NCBI GenBank assembly: GCA_030266245.1
Contig: JAJDHP010000002.1
Coordinates: forward strand, 1-64,000
DNA from: Methanimicrococcus sp. OttesenSCG-928-J09
GTDB taxonomy: Archaea > Halobacteriota > Methanosarcinia > Methanosarcinales > Methanosarcinaceae
Length of the DNA stretch: 64,000 nt
Direction: 5' to 3'
The stretch's first letter is position 1. Each line of letters starts with the position of its first letter. Below are positions 31,205 to 41,812 of the stretch, piece after piece. The translations under genes and the position numbers were made by a program. The notes under the pieces are model-generated. The model saw only the letters and a program-made list of their open reading frames with translations. It had not been told where the DNA came from and did no database searches.

Positions 31205-31768
31205 TTAATCTTGCTTTCTCATAAACATCTCTTCATACAACTCAATTTTCCCTTTCAATCTCCCCGAAACATATTCAGAACTCCATCCTAACATTTCCAA
31301 AATCAAAATTGACTCTTCATAATATTCCAAAATCTTCTCGCTGCCCCAATGCGCCGGCGGTTTTTGAAGATTGATAATTCGGTCGCACATTTTTATGACG
31401 GAAACGTCAGAACTGCCGGCTTTGATTCCCGAAAGATAATCTTCAAGTGGCTGACCTTCTTTTTTTGTCAATAAATCAACACCGTGAACGACAGCAGGCA
31501 CGAAATTTTGAAGCATTTCATTTTCTGTGATCGGCGTGTCTTCTAAAACATCATGGAGAAGCGCGATTTGAACGGCGTCTTTGATGTTTGAGAGCGGTTC
31601 TTTTTTGTCGGCTGCCATTACTTCAGCGGCGACCATACAAACGTGAATGACGTAAGGCAAGCCGGCGTAAAGTTGACCGTCATGGGCAGCGGCGGCGTAA
31701 AAAAGCGCTTTGTTGTAAAAATCCTGCAATTCAAGATTGGACGGAGATTGGGATTTCTTTTCTTCCAT
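31205..31768 (-). CDS. HD-domain protein of the RelA/SpoT (MESH1-like) (p)ppGpp-hydrolase type
   Basis: AAAAHDGQLYAGLPYVIHVCMVA, ALLHDVLEDTPITENE. Confidence 0.75.
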   Translation of the reverse strand: MEEKKSQSPSNLELQDFYNKALFYAAAAHDGQLYAGLPYVIHVCMVAAEVMAADKKEPLSNIKDAVQIALLHDVLEDTPITENEMLQNFVPAVVHGVDLLTKKEGQPLEDYLSGIKAGSSDVSVIKMCDRIINLQKPPAHWGSEKILEYYEESILILEMLGWSSEYVSGRLKGKIELYEEMFMRKQD

Positions 31769-31878
31769 TTGAACACCTTTTTTATATTAATAGCATATAT
31801 TCCTAAATAAGAATATTTATCCATGAAATATATATATGATTAAAACTTATTAAAAAATATACAATATGAGTAGATAAA

Positions 31879-32505
31879 ATGAATGCAAAATTTTTCTCTT
31901 TGATTTTTCTGATATTCTTCCTGAGCGCAGTTACAGCGCCTGCTTACGGAACGAATTCGTATGTGCAGGACTGGGTGAACTCAGGTATGACACAAGAAGA
32001 TGCACAGAGAATGTTGGATTCAACACCAGCAACTGACCCTGAAATCTGGGAGATTTTGTCAGAACAGGAAAACACCGCTGCAATTTATGGTGAAATTCCT
32101 CAAAAAATGCAAGGTGCAGATTCATATGAGTGGTTCGTTACCGTAAACAGAATTGTCAGAAGGGTTTCAGAAAGCGGTGAACTGGATGAATTCGATTACA
32201 TAATCGGAATCGGCGCTTCAAATTACATGACAATCGAAATATTGGAAGGAGAAGAAAACGATTTGACGGCAGAAGATTTCGACAGGATGAAAGAAATCGT
32301 TTACAGATATGCTGAAGCTGAAAACGTAATGAATCTGCCCCTGATCATTCAAACAAACTCTATACCTTTCGGATATGACGCACAGAATGAAAATACGGAA
32401 GAAGCCCAAAACAGCAACGGTTTTTCCAGATTTATCAGCTTCTTGAAAAAGATTGAGATAATTCAACCGGCTCATTCAATTCATTTTTTGGGAAGAACGA
32501 TCTGA
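31879..32505 (+). CDS. Secreted hypothetical protein
   Basis: N-terminal signal peptide; 208 aa; no family recognised. Confidence 0.5.
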   Translation: MNAKFFSLIFLIFFLSAVTAPAYGTNSYVQDWVNSGMTQEDAQRMLDSTPATDPEIWEILSEQENTAAIYGEIPQKMQGADSYEWFVTVNRIVRRVSESGELDEFDYIIGIGASNYMTIEILEGEENDLTAEDFDRMKEIVYRYAEAENVMNLPLIIQTNSIPFGYDAQNENTEEAQNSNGFSRFISFLKKIEIIQPAHSIHFLGRTI

Positions 32506-32712
32506 ATCTCTTAAATTTTAATTTTTGTTTTTAATCTTCATTTTTAATTTACGCCTTTTCCTTCTTTTTTCCAGACTCTGCCGAAAATTTTCAGCTGCCT
32601 TTTTTTGAAGAAAAATTCAAATGAACCATAATTTGAAAAACTGAACAATTCAGATAAAATATATAATATAAAGTTCATCACGGAATTGTTTGGCACTAAA
32701 CAGGTGTGATTT

Positions 32713-33255
32713 ATGACAACTCAAAAAAATAAAAGATTTAATTTCCCCGGTTTTGTATTTTTTGCAATCGCCGATATTGCCGTTTTTGTGATTTTGTATT
32801 TAATCTTATTCGAATCCGGATTCATTCAAGGATTAGCTTCAATGAAAACAATCATCAGTCTCGGCTTGGGCATGATATGTATCGGAAGTCTGCTGATTTA
32901 TTTGACGCACGCCGTTTCAGACTCGAAAGTCCGCCGCGTATTAAACATCGGCTACATTCCGTTTGTATCCGGCGTTTTAATGGTAACATCTGAATTATTA
33001 GTATTTGATTTAACCAACTTCACCGGGCAAACGCTCACCATCAGTGATTTATTAATGATTTTAATTTCAATGATATTGCTTTTAATCTCATTCGCTGCTG
33101 TTTACTTCGCGCTTCGCCCGAAAACAGACGGAACAAGTGCAGCAAGAAATGAGATTGAAGGACTTGAAAAAGCGGAAAGAAAACTCGAAGAAGCTGAAAA
33201 AAGAATAACCGTTTTGGAAAGTGAAATTAAAGCTCTCAGAAATAGTTTAAAGTAA
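32713..33255 (+). CDS. Four-TM membrane protein with C-terminal coiled coil
   Basis: Hydrophobic segments then EGLEKAERKLEEAEKRITVLESEIKALRNSLK. Confidence 0.6.
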   Translation: MTTQKNKRFNFPGFVFFAIADIAVFVILYLILFESGFIQGLASMKTIISLGLGMICIGSLLIYLTHAVSDSKVRRVLNIGYIPFVSGVLMVTSELLVFDLTNFTGQTLTISDLLMILISMILLLISFAAVYFALRPKTDGTSAARNEIEGLEKAERKLEEAEKRITVLESEIKALRNSLK

Positions 33256-33315
33256 AAATTCAAATAAAATTCAAAGTAAAAACAATTCGAATAGGCGGAA
33301 TAACTAAAAAAGAAT

Positions 33316-33867
33316 TTAATTCACGCCTTTTCCTTCTTTTTTCCCGGCTTCGCCGAAAACCTTCAGCTGCTCTTTTCTGAAGAAATAAGAATTCAAATTC
33401 GCCATCATCACATAACCGTCTTCGCCGTCGGAATAATATTGTGATTCGACCCACGCCGTTGTAAAACCGAGTTTGGTATAAAGATTAATGGCGGGTTTGT
33501 TGCTCACACGAACTTCAAGCGACGCTTTTTGAAGACCTTTGAGCAGGAAATACGTACACATATGATCGATCAGGCGTTCAGCGATTCCTTGGTGACGATA
33601 ATATTTGCTGACGGCAAGCGAAAAAATATGACCTTCCGATTCCGAAAGCGCATAGCCGACAATAAAACCGACAACATCGCTGCCGAGCGTGCAGACGAAA
33701 AAACCATCGCGAAAGACTTCATAGAAATTGATGTATTCATACGGATTGTGTTCGTTAAAAGCCTCCGCTTCCAGCATCAGAATACTGTATTTATCGTCGG
33801 GAAGATACCGGCGAACGAAAAACTGCTGCGAGAGCGGCGGGAGCTGAACAGTCATAATTTCAACCAA
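33316..33867 (-). CDS. GNAT N-acetyltransferase, RimI-like
   Basis: SLAVSKYYRHQGIAERLI acetyl-CoA motif; SNKPAINLYTKLGF. Confidence 0.88.
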   Translation of the reverse strand: MVEIMTVQLPPLSQQFFVRRYLPDDKYSILMLEAEAFNEHNPYEYINFYEVFRDGFFVCTLGSDVVGFIVGYALSESEGHIFSLAVSKYYRHQGIAERLIDHMCTYFLLKGLQKASLEVRVSNKPAINLYTKLGFTTAWVESQYYSDGEDGYVMMANLNSYFFRKEQLKVFGEAGKKEGKGVN

Positions 33868-34022
33868 TACAATTAGGAAATTTCTGCATTTTAAAGTTTG
33901 TTAAAAATCCGCTAGGGGTTTTTAAAACAGAACTGAATTCGATTTTCGATTCAATTTTATGTTCGATTTTGTGTTCGATTTTGTGTTCGATTTTATTTTT
34001 GATTATTTCAAATTATTTCAGA

Positions 34023-35108
34023 TTATTCTGGAAAATCGCGCCGGCATTTTTCTGAATATTCATCAAAAATACTTGCAATTTCAACCGCCAGCGCGCTTCT
34101 TTCTTCCGCCAGTTCGACGTCTGAAAAATGTCTGATTTTAACATCTTTATGAAGATCATTAATTTTCAAACGCATTTCCCGCGAATATGGCAGACCTTTC
34201 GTAAACCATTGCGCATGAGCTCGAATATTCACATGCGGAAGCAAATTGTATTTTTGAAGATAGAAAAAATATTGACTCAAATCCGCGCAGCGCCCGGCGA
34301 ATTCATCCGGCTGAGAAATGATTTCCGGTTCGCCGTTTTTCAAATAAAAATTCAATTTTCGGAAGATATTGGGATTGCCGATTGCGGCTCTTCCGATCAT
34401 GTAACCGTCGCAGTTCGTTAAATCCATCGCTGTTTGAAGCGATTTTTCGTCAACAATGTCGCCGTTTAAAATCACGGGAATGGAAAGCTCTTTTTTGATT
34501 TTTGCAATAACATTCCAATCCGCTTTTCCCGAATAAAATTGATCTTTTGTTCTTCCGTGAACAGTAATTGCAGCGGCGCCGGCATCTTCGATTGATTTTG
34601 CCAAACGAATCGTCTTTTCATCGTCTTTATAAATTCGAATTTTTGCCGTCACGGGCAGGCGAACGTTATCGCAAACGCGGCGGATGATTGTCGCCGGATG
34701 AGAGTCGGACCCGAAATCCTGCGCCATTAAAGCAGCACCGCAGCCGGTTTTTGTAATCGGTGGAGACGGGCAGCCCATGTTAATATCAATAACGCGAACG
34801 GAAGGAGAAAACATTTCTTCAACCCCGGCTGCCGCTTTTGCGATTGATTCGGAATCGCTGCCGACAATTTGGATGCCGTAAGGAATCTGATTGATTGAAA
34901 AACCGCGATTTTCGGCGTAAGGATCGCCGTGGTTGAAGCCGTCAGAGTGAATCATCTCTGTGTATGTAAAATCCGCGCCGCATTCGTGTGCGACAAAACG
35001 GAAGGCCGGGTTGGTGACATCGGCCATCGGTGCCAAAAACAGAGCCGGCTTTTTCTTATTGTCAGAACCGGAATTTGGATTTGAATTTAAATTAGAATCA
35101 AAAAACAT
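34023..35108 (-). CDS. tRNA-dihydrouridine synthase family protein
   Basis: LAPMADVTNPAFR, DINMGCPSPPITKTGCGAALM, ITVHGRTKDQ. Confidence 0.92.
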   Translation of the reverse strand: MFFDSNLNSNPNSGSDNKKKPALFLAPMADVTNPAFRFVAHECGADFTYTEMIHSDGFNHGDPYAENRGFSINQIPYGIQIVGSDSESIAKAAAGVEEMFSPSVRVIDINMGCPSPPITKTGCGAALMAQDFGSDSHPATIIRRVCDNVRLPVTAKIRIYKDDEKTIRLAKSIEDAGAAAITVHGRTKDQFYSGKADWNVIAKIKKELSIPVILNGDIVDEKSLQTAMDLTNCDGYMIGRAAIGNPNIFRKLNFYLKNGEPEIISQPDEFAGRCADLSQYFFYLQKYNLLPHVNIRAHAQWFTKGLPYSREMRLKINDLHKDVKIRHFSDVELAEERSALAVEIASIFDEYSEKCRRDFPE

Positions 35109-35188
35109 AAAACAGCTTCACCGACTTACACAAAAGATGTTCTGATATTTATTTTTGCGTTTTTCCTTTTCGATTTTTGGATAGACCA

Positions 35189-35312
35189 AAACATCCGTTT
35201 TTTTAATTTTCAAAACCCAAACGCCCTTTTTCCAAAATCTAAAAAAACAACTCTCATCGAAAAAACGGCGTTTCATTTTTTATGAATTTCATGAAAAAGC
35301 GATGTTTCATTT
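35189..35312. repeat. Family B, copy 4
   Basis: AAAACATCCGTTTTTTT...CAAACGCCC...CGGCGTTTCATTT...GCGATGTTTCATTTT. Confidence 0.8.
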
Positions 35313-35549
35313 TGTATAATAAATGAAAAGTTCAAACACGACCGCAAAACGGGATTCGCGAGCGCAGCGAGCGAAGTGAGGTTGCGGATTCGTACTTATT
35401 ATTCAATGAAGATTATACACTGTTAATTCAATTTAATGCAATTCAATTAACCGCAATTCAATTTAATCCTACCACTATCATTTTTGCTTGATTTTCATCT
35501 CATTTTATTTACTAAATGCACCTGCCCATGCAAAACTAATTACTACAGC

Positions 35550-35600
35550 TACCTTACCGATTCCGTTTGCCATGTGTACCTTACCGATTCCGTTTGCCAT
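35550..35600 (+). repeat. 27-bp tandem repeat TACCTTACCGATTCCGTTTGCCATG x2
   Basis: Two consecutive near-identical copies. Confidence 0.75.
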
Positions 35601-35829
35601 GGCTTCTATTCATCCGCCCCGCCACGCGCGCGAGCTGCACACATTTTCATTAAATTCGAAAAATCAAACACACAGATTTTCATTAAATTCAAAAAACCGA
35701 ACCCGGTTTTGAAAATAAATTGATTGAAAAATCGGCAGGGGATAATTTAAAACGAATGAAATCATTTCCAAAAATACAAAAATTATTGATTGAAAAAATA
35801 AAATACAAAAATCAGAAGGAGAAATTAAA

Positions 35830-36402
35830 TTGAAAATTATTGCTTTTGTCGGCATGCCCGCTTCCGGAAAATCTGAAGCGTCAAATGTTGCAAGAGAAAT
35901 GGGAATTCCGGTCGTCACGATGGGCGATGTCATTCGAAAAGAAGTCGAACTGCGCGGCGCAGATCCTGCCGACCGCGGCAAAATTGCGAACGAACTTCGC
36001 GAAAAAGAAGGTATGGACGCCATCGCCAAAAGATGCATGGTTTTGATTGAAGAAAAAATGAAAGAGAATCCGACCAATGTTTTCGTGATTGATGGCGTTC
36101 GCGGAATCGCCGAAGTCGATTATTTCAAACAGCATCTCGGTAAAGGTTTCATGCTTGTCTCAATCGCCATCGACTCTCCGATTGAAGAGCGTTTTGACAG
36201 AATCGTGGCTCGTAAAAGAGAAGACGATATGGACAACATCGAGCAGCTCAAAGAGCGCGACACACGTGAAATCGGATGGGGCATGGGCGAAGCGATTGCA
36301 GCGTCAGACAGAATCATTGAAAACACATCCACTTTGGAAGTTTACCGCACCAGTATCCGCAAATTGTTTGAAGAAATGATTGCGGAAGAACAGAGTCAAT
36401 AA
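35830..36402 (+). CDS. UPF0200 family nucleoside/nucleotide kinase-like protein
   Basis: Walker A GMPASGKSEAS; archaeal UPF0200 pattern; paired with UPF0201. Confidence 0.85.
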   Translation: MKIIAFVGMPASGKSEASNVAREMGIPVVTMGDVIRKEVELRGADPADRGKIANELREKEGMDAIAKRCMVLIEEKMKENPTNVFVIDGVRGIAEVDYFKQHLGKGFMLVSIAIDSPIEERFDRIVARKREDDMDNIEQLKERDTREIGWGMGEAIAASDRIIENTSTLEVYRTSIRKLFEEMIAEEQSQ

Positions 36403-36451
36403 AAAAGACTCTGAGAGTGAGACAAAATACGAAATTATTGATATGATAATT

Positions 36452-37009
36452 ATGACAAATGCAAAAGTCACATTCACCGCCCCCGTTTACGCAACGGAAG
36501 ACGCGGAGAAAGTTAAAGCCGCCGTTTCCCATTTAGCAAACTACGGTCGTCCGAAAAGTGAAGAAATTCTTCCCGACTTGGTTTCCGGTGCAAACCCGAC
36601 AATTGTCCCGAACAAAGCGGAAGATGACGGCTTAAACCCCTTCATTTCCGATGCAGAAAAGATTGAACAAACCATAACGGTCAGCGGAGATTTAACGCTT
36701 TTAACCGGCATCCATTATTTAATTCGAAAAGAAGAAATCATTGACACGGCCAACACCGCGCTGATGAACGGGATTGAAGAAGACGAAGACGGAAATAACG
36801 AAAACGAATGCCGGACTTTCGTTTCACTCAACAAGCAGGCGGCATTTATGAAACATCTCAGTTTCCCGGCCGATGTTGAACCGCTCGGCTCTGTTTATCT
36901 TGAAATCGAAGCCGAAACGCCCGATGATTTGTTAAAAATTATAGACTGGCTGACACCGCCGACGAAAGAAGGCATTCCGGTTTATGAACTTAAAATGAAT
37001 GAATTGTGA
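36452..37009 (+). CDS. UPF0201 family RNA-binding-like protein
   Basis: MTNAKVTFTAPVYATEDAEKVKAAVSHL; start chosen inside track ORF 36380..37009. Confidence 0.8.
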   Translation: MTNAKVTFTAPVYATEDAEKVKAAVSHLANYGRPKSEEILPDLVSGANPTIVPNKAEDDGLNPFISDAEKIEQTITVSGDLTLLTGIHYLIRKEEIIDTANTALMNGIEEDEDGNNENECRTFVSLNKQAAFMKHLSFPADVEPLGSVYLEIEAETPDDLLKIIDWLTPPTKEGIPVYELKMNEL

Positions 37010-37105
37010 TTTTTCACAATTTTCTATTAATTTTTACTATTTTTATCAATTTGAATTAAATCAAATTGTCAGCAATCCGAATTAGATAAAGCTGCAAGCA
37101 ATCAG

Positions 37106-37243
37106 CTTACCATATGTATCTGCTCATTTTGAGAGTATTCCGTTCGCTGCGCGAACGTGCCACATGTACCTAACAAATTCTGTTCACCATATGTACCTAA
37201 CAGATTCCGGTTGCCATATGTACCGAACTGGTTCCGTTCACTG
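37106..37243 (+). repeat. Imperfect tandem repeat CCATATGTACCTAACAGATTCCGTT
   Basis: Three to four degenerate units of about 28-30 bp. Confidence 0.65.
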
Positions 37244-37392
37244 CTGTACTGCTGCTGTTTTCACCCGACAGCCATCGCGCGCGTAACTGCTCCGCTTTTA
37301 AAAAATCAGCAAAAATGACGGGACATTTTTAAAAATCAATAAAATCGAATAATCGTTTTTAGAAGAAAATAAAAAATAAAATAAAGAAAGGC

Positions 37393-37683
37393 TCAATTGC
37401 CTCTGATTTTCTTAATTTCTGCCGCGATTTTGCGGACAGAATCGTTTTTAGCTTCCGTATTGTTAATCATAATGCGGCCGCTCTTTTCCCACCACGATTT
37501 GGGATAAGATTTGTCGGTTTCGGGAATCGGAGAAAAGCCGAGATTTTGCGCCGCCTTGAAAATTTCATCAAATTCCGGCTTGGAAACAGCACTTTTTTTA
37601 GAAATAATACGGCCTTCGGCACGGGTTCTTTCCTTATCCAAATAAGCCGGCCAAATGACAAGCCTGCCTTCATCTTTCATCAT
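37393..37683 (-). CDS. srp19: Signal recognition particle 19 kDa protein
   Basis: 96 aa; LVIWPAYLDKERTRAEGRIISKKSAVSKP. Confidence 0.9.
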   Translation of the reverse strand: MMKDEGRLVIWPAYLDKERTRAEGRIISKKSAVSKPEFDEIFKAAQNLGFSPIPETDKSYPKSWWEKSGRIMINNTEAKNDSVRKIAAEIKKIRGN

Positions 37684-37796
37684 GTTTTTTCAAATCCTTA
37701 CCTTAATGATAATCATAAAATTGCTTCTTTGTATTAAGACTTTTTTTATTAATCTGAAAAAAAATTTGTGCAACAAGGTGTTGCATAATTTACACA

Positions 37797-38627
37797 TTAA
37801 TACAAATTCCAAAATTCCGATAATTTTTTCTTGAAAAACTCTTTTCCGATTTTGAATTCTTCAATCGTGAAAACTTCAAAATTAAATGTTTCATCATAAT
37901 CACCGAGACCGCGAAGAACGGAATAATCAATAATTCCCTGACCGGGCGCCATGTGTTCATCGCCGCCGTATAAACCGGTGTTAACGCCGTGATTGTCATG
38001 AATATGAACATGAACAACAAGAGGCGATACTTTTTTAACAAACTCCGCAAGCTTTGCCTGATCGCCGCCGCAAGTCAAATTCGCGTGACCGACATCAAGC
38101 GTCGCGCCGAGATAATCAGAATCAACCAAATCAACAGCCATCACTAATTCTTCAGCCTTACAGCACAAATTCAAAGGATCTGTGAATTCCTTGTTTTCAA
38201 GACCGATCATAACACCGACATCTTCAGCGTATTCAGCAAGCTGTTTTAAATTGCTGATCATTCGCCCGAATGATTTTTTAGAGCCGCCCTGCGTAATTCT
38301 GCCGGGATGAACGACCAAAACATCAGCGCCGGCGTGTGCCGAAATATCCAAAGCTTCGTGAATTAATTGAAAGTCAGACGGCGTCATATTCGCCGTGTCA
38401 ACCGCCAAATCTTTCGGGTGCTCGCCTTCGGGATCCGGAAAATAAGGCGCGTGCGCCGTGCAATAAAGATCATACGAAAAAAAAGAATCAAAAAACGCGT
38501 CTAAACGATCTGTTTGAAGTTCTCTGCCTTTGTAAAGATTCATTTTAGGAATATAAAGCTCAATTGAGTCTGCCAAACCGTCCAATTCTGAAAGCGGACC
38601 CGCAAACGAAGAAACACCAAATTTCAT
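37797..38627 (-). CDS. Sugar phosphate isomerase/epimerase (AP endonuclease 2-type TIM barrel)
   Basis: HPGRITQGG, LGATLDVGHANLTC, VVHVHIHDNHG. Confidence 0.85.
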   Translation of the reverse strand: MKFGVSSFAGPLSELDGLADSIELYIPKMNLYKGRELQTDRLDAFFDSFFSYDLYCTAHAPYFPDPEGEHPKDLAVDTANMTPSDFQLIHEALDISAHAGADVLVVHPGRITQGGSKKSFGRMISNLKQLAEYAEDVGVMIGLENKEFTDPLNLCCKAEELVMAVDLVDSDYLGATLDVGHANLTCGGDQAKLAEFVKKVSPLVVHVHIHDNHGVNTGLYGGDEHMAPGQGIIDYSVLRGLGDYDETFNFEVFTIEEFKIGKEFFKKKLSEFWNLY

Positions 38628-38775
38628 GGAGAAGTAAAAGGAGATTGGATATATTAAATTGTGTATTCCTTAACGATTCTGTTTTCAGCCGGCTGACCGC
38701 GTGCGCGAACGGCTTCAATTTTACAAAATAATAAAAAAACGACATTTGATTTTCCATTCTTATTTTAGATTACCA

Positions 38776-38935
38776 ATGGGGGAGGTGCTTGCTGCCGCTT
38801 GGAGTCAGGTTTTAGTTTTGCAGTGGGAGGGAGGTTTGCATTTAAAATCGCTTCGCGATTTTAGCGGCTGCCGCCGCAGTAATGACATTTCAGCTCATCG
38901 CCGCGCGCGAGCCGCAACAATTTTACAAAAATAAC
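38776..38935 (+). repeat. Family A, copy 4
   Basis: CTTGGAGTCAGGTTTTAGTTTTGCAGTGGGAGGGAGGTTTGCATTTAAAATCGCTTCGCGATTTTAGCGGCTGCCGCCGCAGTAAT. Confidence 0.88.
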
Positions 38936-39174
38936 AAAAACCCGAAAGATGGTTTTTCATACCTTTTTTGTTTCCACTTGAAATATGCGTTTTCATTTTT
39001 ATAATCAAAATTTCAATGAAGAACGCCGACTGCTAACACAAATAGAAATGACGGCGCCAAAATTAAACAGCGATTATATTAAATAGAAGTTTGATTTAGA
39101 TTGCGAAAACAATTACGATAACTGTTCAATATGAACAAAAAAACGACTGCAAATAAAGGAAGGAGAGAAGGAGA

Positions 39175-40086
39175 ATGGACCCGCTGATCGGAATGGGCGT
39201 ACTGGCACTTATCGGCGCAGCTGCTGCGGTTGCCGGCTACACGGAAGATTTGGAATCCGTCGTCGGTTCCCAGAGCAATCCGAATTCCCAAGTTCAGCTG
39301 GCACCGCAGATGAAATATCCGCACCGCCTTTTCAATAAAGCGATTTCCGGCGAACCGCTCTCAAACGGCTTGGCCGCGGTTGTCGGCGCTGTTGTCGCTT
39401 CATCTTTTTCTTTTACCGGACTTTCAACACTAACATTAATCGTCATCGGCTCCTTGGCCGCGATGCTTATTCATATGATTTTATCAACAACTTCTTTTTT
39501 CGGCAGAATCGCAAGCCAAAGCCGTTTTAAACAACCGATTTACATGGATGTTTTTAAAGACAATCTTCCCGTGATTGCCGCTTACGCGTTTATGACAACC
39601 GCTTGCGTTTTGATAATCTGCACTTTAATGACAAGCTTTTTAGAAATATTACTGCCGATTCCGCTTTTAGCGTTTATTCTCGGAATTACAGTCGGCTCAA
39701 TCGGCTCCTCTGTCGGCGACATCCAATACGGTGCCGAGCGCCTGTATCAGAACTTGGAATTCGGATCCGGAATCAACGCCGCGTATTCCGGAAACATCGT
39801 CAGAAAAGCCGAATCGGGAATCCGCTCGGGAATTGACAACTCGTGGTTTTCATCCAAATTCGGCGGACCGACAACGGGACTTGCATTCGCCGGCGTTTTA
39901 TTCATGACATCCTGGATTACAGTTTTATTCAATCCCGAATGGGGCAATGCGGTCGGCTGGCTCGGATTTATTGCAGGAATATTATTTATCGCAGCGACCA
40001 TTTTTATTAACAGAAAACTTGAAACATCCGCCCGCCGCAATTTCGGCCCGTACCGCGAAGAAGAAAAGACGGAGATTGTGGAATAA
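39175..40086 (+). CDS. mtrE: Tetrahydromethanopterin S-methyltransferase subunit E
   Basis: First gene of mtrEDCBAFGH; DPLIGMGVLALIGAAAAVAG. Confidence 0.95.
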   Translation: MDPLIGMGVLALIGAAAAVAGYTEDLESVVGSQSNPNSQVQLAPQMKYPHRLFNKAISGEPLSNGLAAVVGAVVASSFSFTGLSTLTLIVIGSLAAMLIHMILSTTSFFGRIASQSRFKQPIYMDVFKDNLPVIAAYAFMTTACVLIICTLMTSFLEILLPIPLLAFILGITVGSIGSSVGDIQYGAERLYQNLEFGSGINAAYSGNIVRKAESGIRSGIDNSWFSSKFGGPTTGLAFAGVLFMTSWITVLFNPEWGNAVGWLGFIAGILFIAATIFINRKLETSARRNFGPYREEEKTEIVE

Positions 40087-40889
40087 TGGAACAAATTATT
40101 GAATCCGTGAATTTAATTTTACTGTCCGGTCCTGCCGTTCTCCTCCCGGAAAATCCGCTTTATCAATTACTTTTACTCCTTTTAATTACGCTCGGCGGTG
40201 TTCTTATTACAATCAGCGTTCACTTAATTCCCGTCGGCGGCGCGCCGGCCGCAATGGCACAGGCAACCGGAGTCGGAACAGGAACAACACAGTTAGCTGC
40301 CGGTGCCGGGCTGACCGGCTTATTGGTTGCTGTTTCCATTTACCTGCTGTCAGAAAATCCGCTTCTCTGCATTCTGCTCGGCGGTATCGGATCAGCCATT
40401 ATGATTGCAATCGTTATGCTCGTATCAAATATCGGCTACATTTACGGAATCGGAATCACGCCGGCCTCAGGAAAAGCGGTTCGTGATCCGATTACAAAAG
40501 ACCGCCAAGATATTTATGTGTCCAAAGGAACAGAAGGACACGGCATCCCGACCGCAGCATTTTTCAGCGGCATTGCCGGCGGAATCGTTGGCGGTATCGG
40601 CGGTTCATTGATTTTTGTCGCTTTGCTTAAAGCCACAGGACTTCCGACAGCCGCAACTGCACTGACGATGCCTGATGCGGTTATTCTTTCAATCGCGCTT
40701 TTCTTCATCAATTCCGTTATCGCTTCTTACAACATCGGCGGAACCATTGAAGGATTTTATGACCCGAAATTCAAAAAACTTCCCAAAGCCGCCATCGTAT
40801 CAGCAATTATTACATTTATTTGCGGCATTCTGTGCCTTTTCATTATGATTCAGTTTGCAGGCTTCGGCTTAATGGAGGAATTTGCATGA
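40086..40889 (+). CDS. mtrD: Tetrahydromethanopterin S-methyltransferase subunit D
   Basis: Sequence and operon order. Confidence 0.95.
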   Translation: MEQIIESVNLILLSGPAVLLPENPLYQLLLLLLITLGGVLITISVHLIPVGGAPAAMAQATGVGTGTTQLAAGAGLTGLLVAVSIYLLSENPLLCILLGGIGSAIMIAIVMLVSNIGYIYGIGITPASGKAVRDPITKDRQDIYVSKGTEGHGIPTAAFFSGIAGGIVGGIGGSLIFVALLKATGLPTAATALTMPDAVILSIALFFINSVIASYNIGGTIEGFYDPKFKKLPKAAIVSAIITFICGILCLFIMIQFAGFGLMEEFA

Positions 40890-41812
40890 GCGCGGCAGCG
40901 AATTTGAACAAATCAGATGTACAGGATAAACAGAATAAATCCGGCAAAGCAGCAGGAAGCGAAGATAAAAAGTTTTTCCTGTTAGAAAAAACTGCACTCT
41001 GCGGATTATTTGTAAGTCTTGCCGGGATATATATCGCGCTTTTGATATCGATTCGCCCCGCAGCATGGACAACTTTGCCGATTGCCCCGTTTACATTTAC
41101 AGTAGGTATCGGAATGATTGCGGCAATCGTTTGGGCTGCCGGCGCGGTTCGCAAAATATCGAAATACGGCCTTGGAACAGGCGTCCCTTCTGTGGGAATG
41201 TTTGGAATCGGAATCGCCTGCGTCATTTCTCTCTTTGTCGTATCTTTGAATATGATTTGGAGTCCGATTATCGGCGCAGCGCTTGCATTAATTATCGGTT
41301 GGATCAGCGGAAAACTGATTAACAAACCGCTCGGGATGAACATTCCGGGAATGGAAAACCGGCTGGCAGAAATTACGGCAGGATGCACGCTTGCAATGAT
41401 CGCGTCATTCGTTGTCGTTACGGGAACGGTAAGCAATCTTTTTGTGACTTGGGGATTTTTGATGAGAGGAACGATTGCGCTTTGTTTCATCGGAATTGCT
41501 GTTGCTGTTTTCCATGCTTACAACGCGAATTTGGGACCCGACGAAAAGGAAGACCGGACTCGAATGCTGACAATTTTGGATGCATCTTTGCTTTTGCTTA
41601 TTTTTTCTGTGACAGCTTTATTTTTAAGAAAAGAAACCGGACTGGAAATGTCTTTTCAGAATATGGCCGACATGATTGGTCCCGTTGTCACAATCTTTAT
41701 GTCAATTGTTTTCATTCTTATTTCATACTATAAATTTTGGACTTATGTGAAAAGAGACGCCTGGAAAATTACGGAAACAGGCTTACTTCCAAGCGAGGAG
41801 GATTTGAATTGA
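40886..41812 (+). CDS. mtrC: Tetrahydromethanopterin S-methyltransferase subunit C
   Basis: MSAAANLNKSDVQ start (ATGA overlap with mtrD); operon order. Confidence 0.92.
   Translation: MSAAANLNKSDVQDKQNKSGKAAGSEDKKFFLLEKTALCGLFVSLAGIYIALLISIRPAAWTTLPIAPFTFTVGIGMIAAIVWAAGAVRKISKYGLGTGVPSVGMFGIGIACVISLFVVSLNMIWSPIIGAALALIIGWISGKLINKPLGMNIPGMENRLAEITAGCTLAMIASFVVVTGTVSNLFVTWGFLMRGTIALCFIGIAVAVFHAYNANLGPDEKEDRTRMLTILDASLLLLIFSVTALFLRKETGLEMSFQNMADMIGPVVTIFMSIVFILISYYKFWTYVKRDAWKITETGLLPSEEDLN

Noticed and set aside
35484-35723. Overlapping plus-strand ORFs in the repeat-rich region
   Set aside because: Encoded by tandem repeats and CGCGCG boxes; no coding signature.
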